From NCBI GenBank assembly GCA_002309585.1, contig DBXN01000103.1, forward strand, positions 2,144 through 10,547: DNA of 8,404 nucleotides, read 5' to 3'. The position numbers and the translations under genes were made by a program. The notes under the pieces are model-generated. The model did not search any database, was not told the origin of the DNA, and saw only the letters and a program-made list of their open reading frames with translations. Shown piece by piece: positions 7,079 to 8,404 of the stretch (position 1 is its first letter; every line of letters begins with the position of its first letter). This DNA comes from Verrucomicrobia bacterium UBA1211 (lineage in GTDB: Bacteria; Verrucomicrobiota; Kiritimatiellia; RFP12; UBA1067).

Positions 7079-7696
7079 TTAGAATTCCTCGGAGACGGTG
7101 GCCTGGGGAGCCCCGGTCAGTTCGAAATTGACCACATAGAACCAGCCCACCGGCATCCGCTCGTTCAGGAAGGTTGTGAGGTCGCTCTGCCCCACAATGG
7201 AAGGCCGGTCGAGAACCGGCTCTTTGGGACGGTACAGCCGCCCGGCGAGCGCCCCGGTCCGTTCCTCCTGGGGCTGCAAAAGTTCCCGCAGGTAGGTATT
7301 GGGCATGGACTCGCGGGAGGCGACGGAGAGGTCAACCCCGTCAAACCACAACGCATAGTGCGTCCGGAAAAGATAGACCTCATTGGCGTCAGAGGGTTTC
7401 TTATTGGGATTGACGGTCGCCCGCGCCGCACCCACAAACTGCTCGTTGATCAAGGTCCCGTTGAGCGCCACCGTCAGCTTCGAGAGGGAAAAGCCCTCTT
7501 TAATCATCTTATCGATCAAGACCAGAGGGAGTGTGTCATCCACAAACTTGGGGCGGCGCACAAATGAAATCTCCTCCTCTTCCGGAAACTCGTTCGGCAC
7601 TTTCGGCTGATCCCACAGCCAACAGGAGTCGGCCGTCGCCCGAAAAACCGGGAAGACAGCGAGGAACGCCCATAAAATCGCTTTAAAAACCTTCAT
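7079..7696 (-). CDS. Secreted protein of unknown function, 205 residues
   Basis: I do not recognise a family. The N-terminus is a standard signal peptide: MKVFK, a hydrophobic stretch to residue 18, and ATA before Asp23, a good signal peptidase I site. Cys25 is not in a lipobox. The mature part (about 183 residues) is acidic at its start (NEFPEEEEISF) and has mixed alpha/beta character. Segments such as LPLVLIDKMIKEGFSLSKLTVALNGTLI (stated here only as residues 56-83) and EVYLFRTHYALWFDGVDLSV (106-125) suggest a small folded domain. No metal-binding or catalytic motif stands out. The start is firm: GGGAG lies 4 bases before ATG and a near-consensus promoter lies just upstream. It is the first gene of a probable two-gene unit with the 916-residue hydrolase-like protein, so a role alongside that enzyme (binding, chaperoning or envelope placement) is an inference from position only. 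Confidence 0.75.
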   Translation of the reverse strand: MKVFKAILWAFLAVFPVFRATADSCWLWDQPKVPNEFPEEEEISFVRRPKFVDDTLPLVLIDKMIKEGFSLSKLTVALNGTLINEQFVGAARATVNPNKKPSDANEVYLFRTHYALWFDGVDLSVASRESMPNTYLRELLQPQEERTGALAGRLYRPKEPVLDRPSIVGQSDLTTFLNERMPVGWFYVVNFELTGAPQATVSEEF

Positions 7697-7719
7697 ACTT
7701 CTCCCAATAAGTAAGCGAA

Positions 7720-7749
7720 ACTATAAGCCTTATTCCATCGGTTTGTCAA
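7720..7749 (-). promoter_or_regulatory. Strong sigma70-type promoter of the 205-residue secreted protein gene
   Basis: On the minus strand, TTGACA (7749-7744, perfect consensus) is followed by TATAGT (7725-7720, five of six bases) after 18 bases. TTATAG at 17 bases is an alternative -10 register. The transcript would begin near 7713, giving a leader of about 17 bases that holds the ribosome site (GGGAG). This is the best promoter in the window. Confidence 0.75.
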
Positions 7750-7763
7750 TTTGGAAGTTGAAC

Positions 7764-7803
7764 GCATGGGGAATCCGGGCGCATCGATGTTTTTCCCCCA
7801 TGC
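7764..7803. repeat. Inverted repeat just upstream of the strong minus-strand promoter
   Basis: GCATGGGG (7764-7771) and CCCCATGC (7796-7803) are perfect 8-base inverted copies separated by 24 bases. The spacer contains the palindrome CATCGATG. The inner edge lies 14 bases upstream of the TTGACA box on the minus strand, so it could be an operator for a dimeric regulator. There is no T-run on either side, so it is not a terminator. Confidence 0.45.
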
Positions 7804-7856
7804 CGACCGGGATCGGAAAACAACCCAAACAACGGGTAAAAGCAACCTTCTCTTAT

Positions 7857-7884
7857 CGGCGGGCAACCGCCCGCCGTTTATCTT
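7857..7884 (+). terminator. Perfect GC hairpin with a weak T-tail
   Basis: CGGCGGGC (7857-7864), loop AACC, GCCCGCCG (7869-7876), then TTTATCTT. The 8-pair stem is perfect and entirely G-C, but the tail is broken by A and C. No plus-strand gene ends here, so it would shield the downstream promoter at 7914 from stray transcription, or end a short RNA starting in 7750-7856. In that stretch I see only the inverted repeat and a small CCGA/TCGG hairpin (7804-7817). Confidence 0.35.
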
Positions 7885-7913
7885 GCGAACAATGGCGTCC
7901 GTAATGCCGGGGC

Positions 7914-7942
7914 TTGAGTTTCTGCGGAGAATCCGTTATTTT
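7914..7942 (+). promoter_or_regulatory. Putative promoter for the structured RNA/leader upstream of hsdM
   Basis: TTGAGT (7914-7919) and TATTTT (7937-7942) are 17 bases apart. TATAGA at 7942-7947 is an overlapping -10 candidate with poor spacing. Transcription would start near 7949, at the foot of a small hairpin (CCTCTC 7948-7953 with GAGAGG 7960-7965). It is the only plausible plus-strand promoter I see for the RNA and hsdM. Confidence 0.4.
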
Positions 7943-7948
7943 ATAGAC

Positions 7949-8149
7949 CTCTCTTTTTGGAGAGGACATTTTAATTTTGCGCTGACACGCAAACGACGTT
8001 CATCGGAAACTTGGCGGTTTTAATGGAAGAACGGAGTTTGACGAGGTCGCGTGGACGGTTTATGCCGTCTCGCGTGCCCTTGTCTTCTCTTTCTTCCATG
8101 GGCACGCCAAGGCCTCCGATGAGGGAGATCGACGAGGCACGCGTTTTTT
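7949..8149 (+). ncRNA. Candidate structured RNA or attenuator leader upstream of hsdM (unknown family)
   Basis: About 200 bases that can fold almost end to end. Two small hairpins come first: 7948-7953/7960-7965, and TTTGCG 7976-7981 with CGCAAA 7988-7993. A rod follows, built from seven nested stems: 8000-8006/8116-8122 (7 pairs), 8010-8016/8105-8111 (7), 8023-8031/8091-8099 (9), 8034-8036/8087-8089 (3), 8040-8046/8078-8084 (7, one G-U), 8048-8051/8071-8074 (4) and 8054-8058/8065-8069 (5, loop TTTATG). That is 42 pairs in 123 bases. A T6 run at 8144-8149, directly after GGCACGCG, would be the 3' end of a terminated form. The rod shape and length recall 6S RNA in outline, but I find no sequence signature of 6S, SRP RNA, tmRNA, RNase P or a known riboswitch. 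It may be a free RNA or the 5' leader of hsdM. All pairings are by eye, without energy or covariation support. Confidence 0.45.
8071..8149 (+). terminator. U6-tailed terminator that competes with the rod structure
   Basis: CGCGTGCC (8071-8078) pairs perfectly with GGCACGCG (8136-8143), which is immediately followed by TTTTTT (8144-8149). Its loop can hold an inner hairpin CGAT/ATCG (8117-8120 with 8128-8131). The 5' arm also belongs to the rod, and GCGTGCCC (8072-8079) can instead pair with GGGCACGC (8100-8107). The terminator and the other folds therefore exclude each other. Confidence 0.45.
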
Positions 8150-8164
8150 ATGCCCTCAATCAGT

Positions 8165-8210
8165 TTCTCCCCGTCTCATGCGCCAACGCGCACTAAAGGA
8201 CGGGTGAGAA
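8165..8210 (+). promoter_or_regulatory. Hairpin covering the ribosome-binding region of hsdM
   Basis: TTCTCCCCGTC (8165-8175) pairs with GACGGG (8199-8204) and GAGAA (8206-8210), eleven pairs with a single bulged T8205. Inside it, TGCGC (8179-8183) pairs with GCGCA (8188-8192) around CAAC. The stem ends 4 bases before the ATG at 8215 and buries the AGGA (8197-8200) and GAGAA purines, the only ribosome-site candidates. Confidence 0.5.
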
Positions 8211-8214
8211 GCGG

Positions 8215-8404
8215 ATGGAAGACATAACGCACAACCAGATGGTTTCGTTGATCTGGAACATCGCGGATGACGTTCTGCGGGACGTGTTCCTGCGCGGACA
8301 GTACCGAGACGTGATTCTGCCGATGATCGTCCTCCGGCGTCTGGACGCCTTGTTGGAGCCGACGAAGGCGGAGGTCGCTTCCGAGGTGAAGGAGAACGGC
8401 ATCG
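8215..8404 (+). CDS. hsdM: Type I restriction-modification system DNA methyltransferase subunit, N-terminal part (3' end outside window)
   Basis: 63 codons are visible. The protein would be the HsdM subunit, which methylates adenine in the recognition site and, with HsdS (specificity) and HsdR (DNA translocation and cleavage), forms the type I host-defence complex. The visible part matches the helical N-terminal HsdM domain: THNQMVSLIWNIADDVLRD (residues 5-23), then YRDVILPMIVLRRLDALLEP (30-49). This block is highly typical of the family. The SAM-binding and NPPF motifs lie beyond the window. The start is fixed by an in-frame TAA at 8194-8196 and a single ATG afterwards. There is no good exposed Shine-Dalgarno, and the upstream purines are held in a hairpin. 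The first eight bases, ATGGAAGA, also occur at 8023-8030, and both are complementary to 8092-8099. The upstream gene on the other strand is unrelated, so hsdM likely opens a defence operon. Confidence 0.92.
   Translation, partial: MEDITHNQMVSLIWNIADDVLRDVFLRGQYRDVILPMIVLRRLDALLEPTKAEVASEVKENGI

Noticed and set aside
5600..7567. Very long plus-strand open frame (655 codons) opposite the 916- and 205-residue genes.
   Set aside because: It is an antisense shadow in high-GC coding DNA, it spans two genes and the gap between them, and it lacks any family motif. The minus-strand proteins have signal peptides and good ribosome sites.
7751..8023. Plus-strand open frame of 90 codons.
   Set aside because: No ribosome site or recognisable protein; it crosses a hairpin and the putative promoter, so it is taken as chance.
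7981..8075. Fragments resembling the glmS ribozyme (TGACGAGG) and the cyclic di-GMP riboswitch (CACGCAAAC, GGAAAC).
   Set aside because: Only isolated words match; the conserved cores and their order are missing.
8023..8196. Small open frame of 57 codons starting at ATG 8023 and ending just before hsdM.
   Set aside because: No ribosome site before the ATG, an implausible arginine-, serine- and proline-rich product, and the stretch is explained by the RNA rod. Kept only as a remote leader-peptide possibility.
1..8404. tRNA, rRNA, tmRNA, RNase P RNA and insertion-sequence genes.
   Set aside because: No matching signatures or transposase-like frames were seen on either strand.

Overview
The window is about 60% GC in its genes, with AT-richer gaps between them. 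It holds a partial SUMF1 (formylglycine-generating-enzyme-like) gene, several secreted enzymes and a very large secreted hydrolase-like protein. This mix suits a polysaccharide- or mucin-degrading anaerobe of the Planctomycetes/Verrucomicrobia/Kiritimatiellota group. That placement is an inference from gene style only; there is no marker gene in the window.

Layout. (1) 1-591 (+): the C-terminal part of a SUMF1-domain protein whose start lies outside the window. (2) 588-850: a gap made of tandem 7-base words, then 8-base words, then a good sigma70-type promoter. (3) 949-1767 (+): a GlpF-type glycerol facilitator. (4) 1858-3264 (+): an M18 metallo-aminopeptidase. (5) 3277-4065 (-): a secreted glycerophosphodiester phosphodiesterase, convergent with the aminopeptidase and only 12 bases from it. 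(6) 4139-4240: a second 7-base-word array, in the same position relative to its gene (across and just after the stop codon) as the first. (7) 4238-6988 and 7079-7696 (both -): a 916-residue secreted protein that looks like a multidomain glycoside-hydrolase-type enzyme, and upstream of it a 205-residue secreted protein of unknown function with a near-consensus promoter. (8) 7697-8214: 518 bases without a convincing protein gene but dense in base-paired structure. (9) 8215-8404 (+): the first 63 codons of a type I restriction-modification methyltransferase subunit (HsdM), cut by the window end.

How the genes may work together. The glycerol facilitator and the phosphodiesterase could both serve glycerol or glycerophosphodiester use, but they lie on opposite strands with separate promoters, so the link is loose. 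The 205-residue and 916-residue genes probably form one transcription unit with a hairpin between them. The SUMF1 gene belongs to a unit upstream of the window.

The most interesting stretch is 7914-8222. A putative promoter is followed by an RNA able to fold into a long rod (42 base pairs between 8000 and 8122). Pieces of that rod can alternatively form a U6-tailed terminator, or pair with the hsdM start codon. A further hairpin ends four bases before that start codon. Together these look like a structured leader or small RNA controlling a restriction system. I could not match it to a known RNA family.
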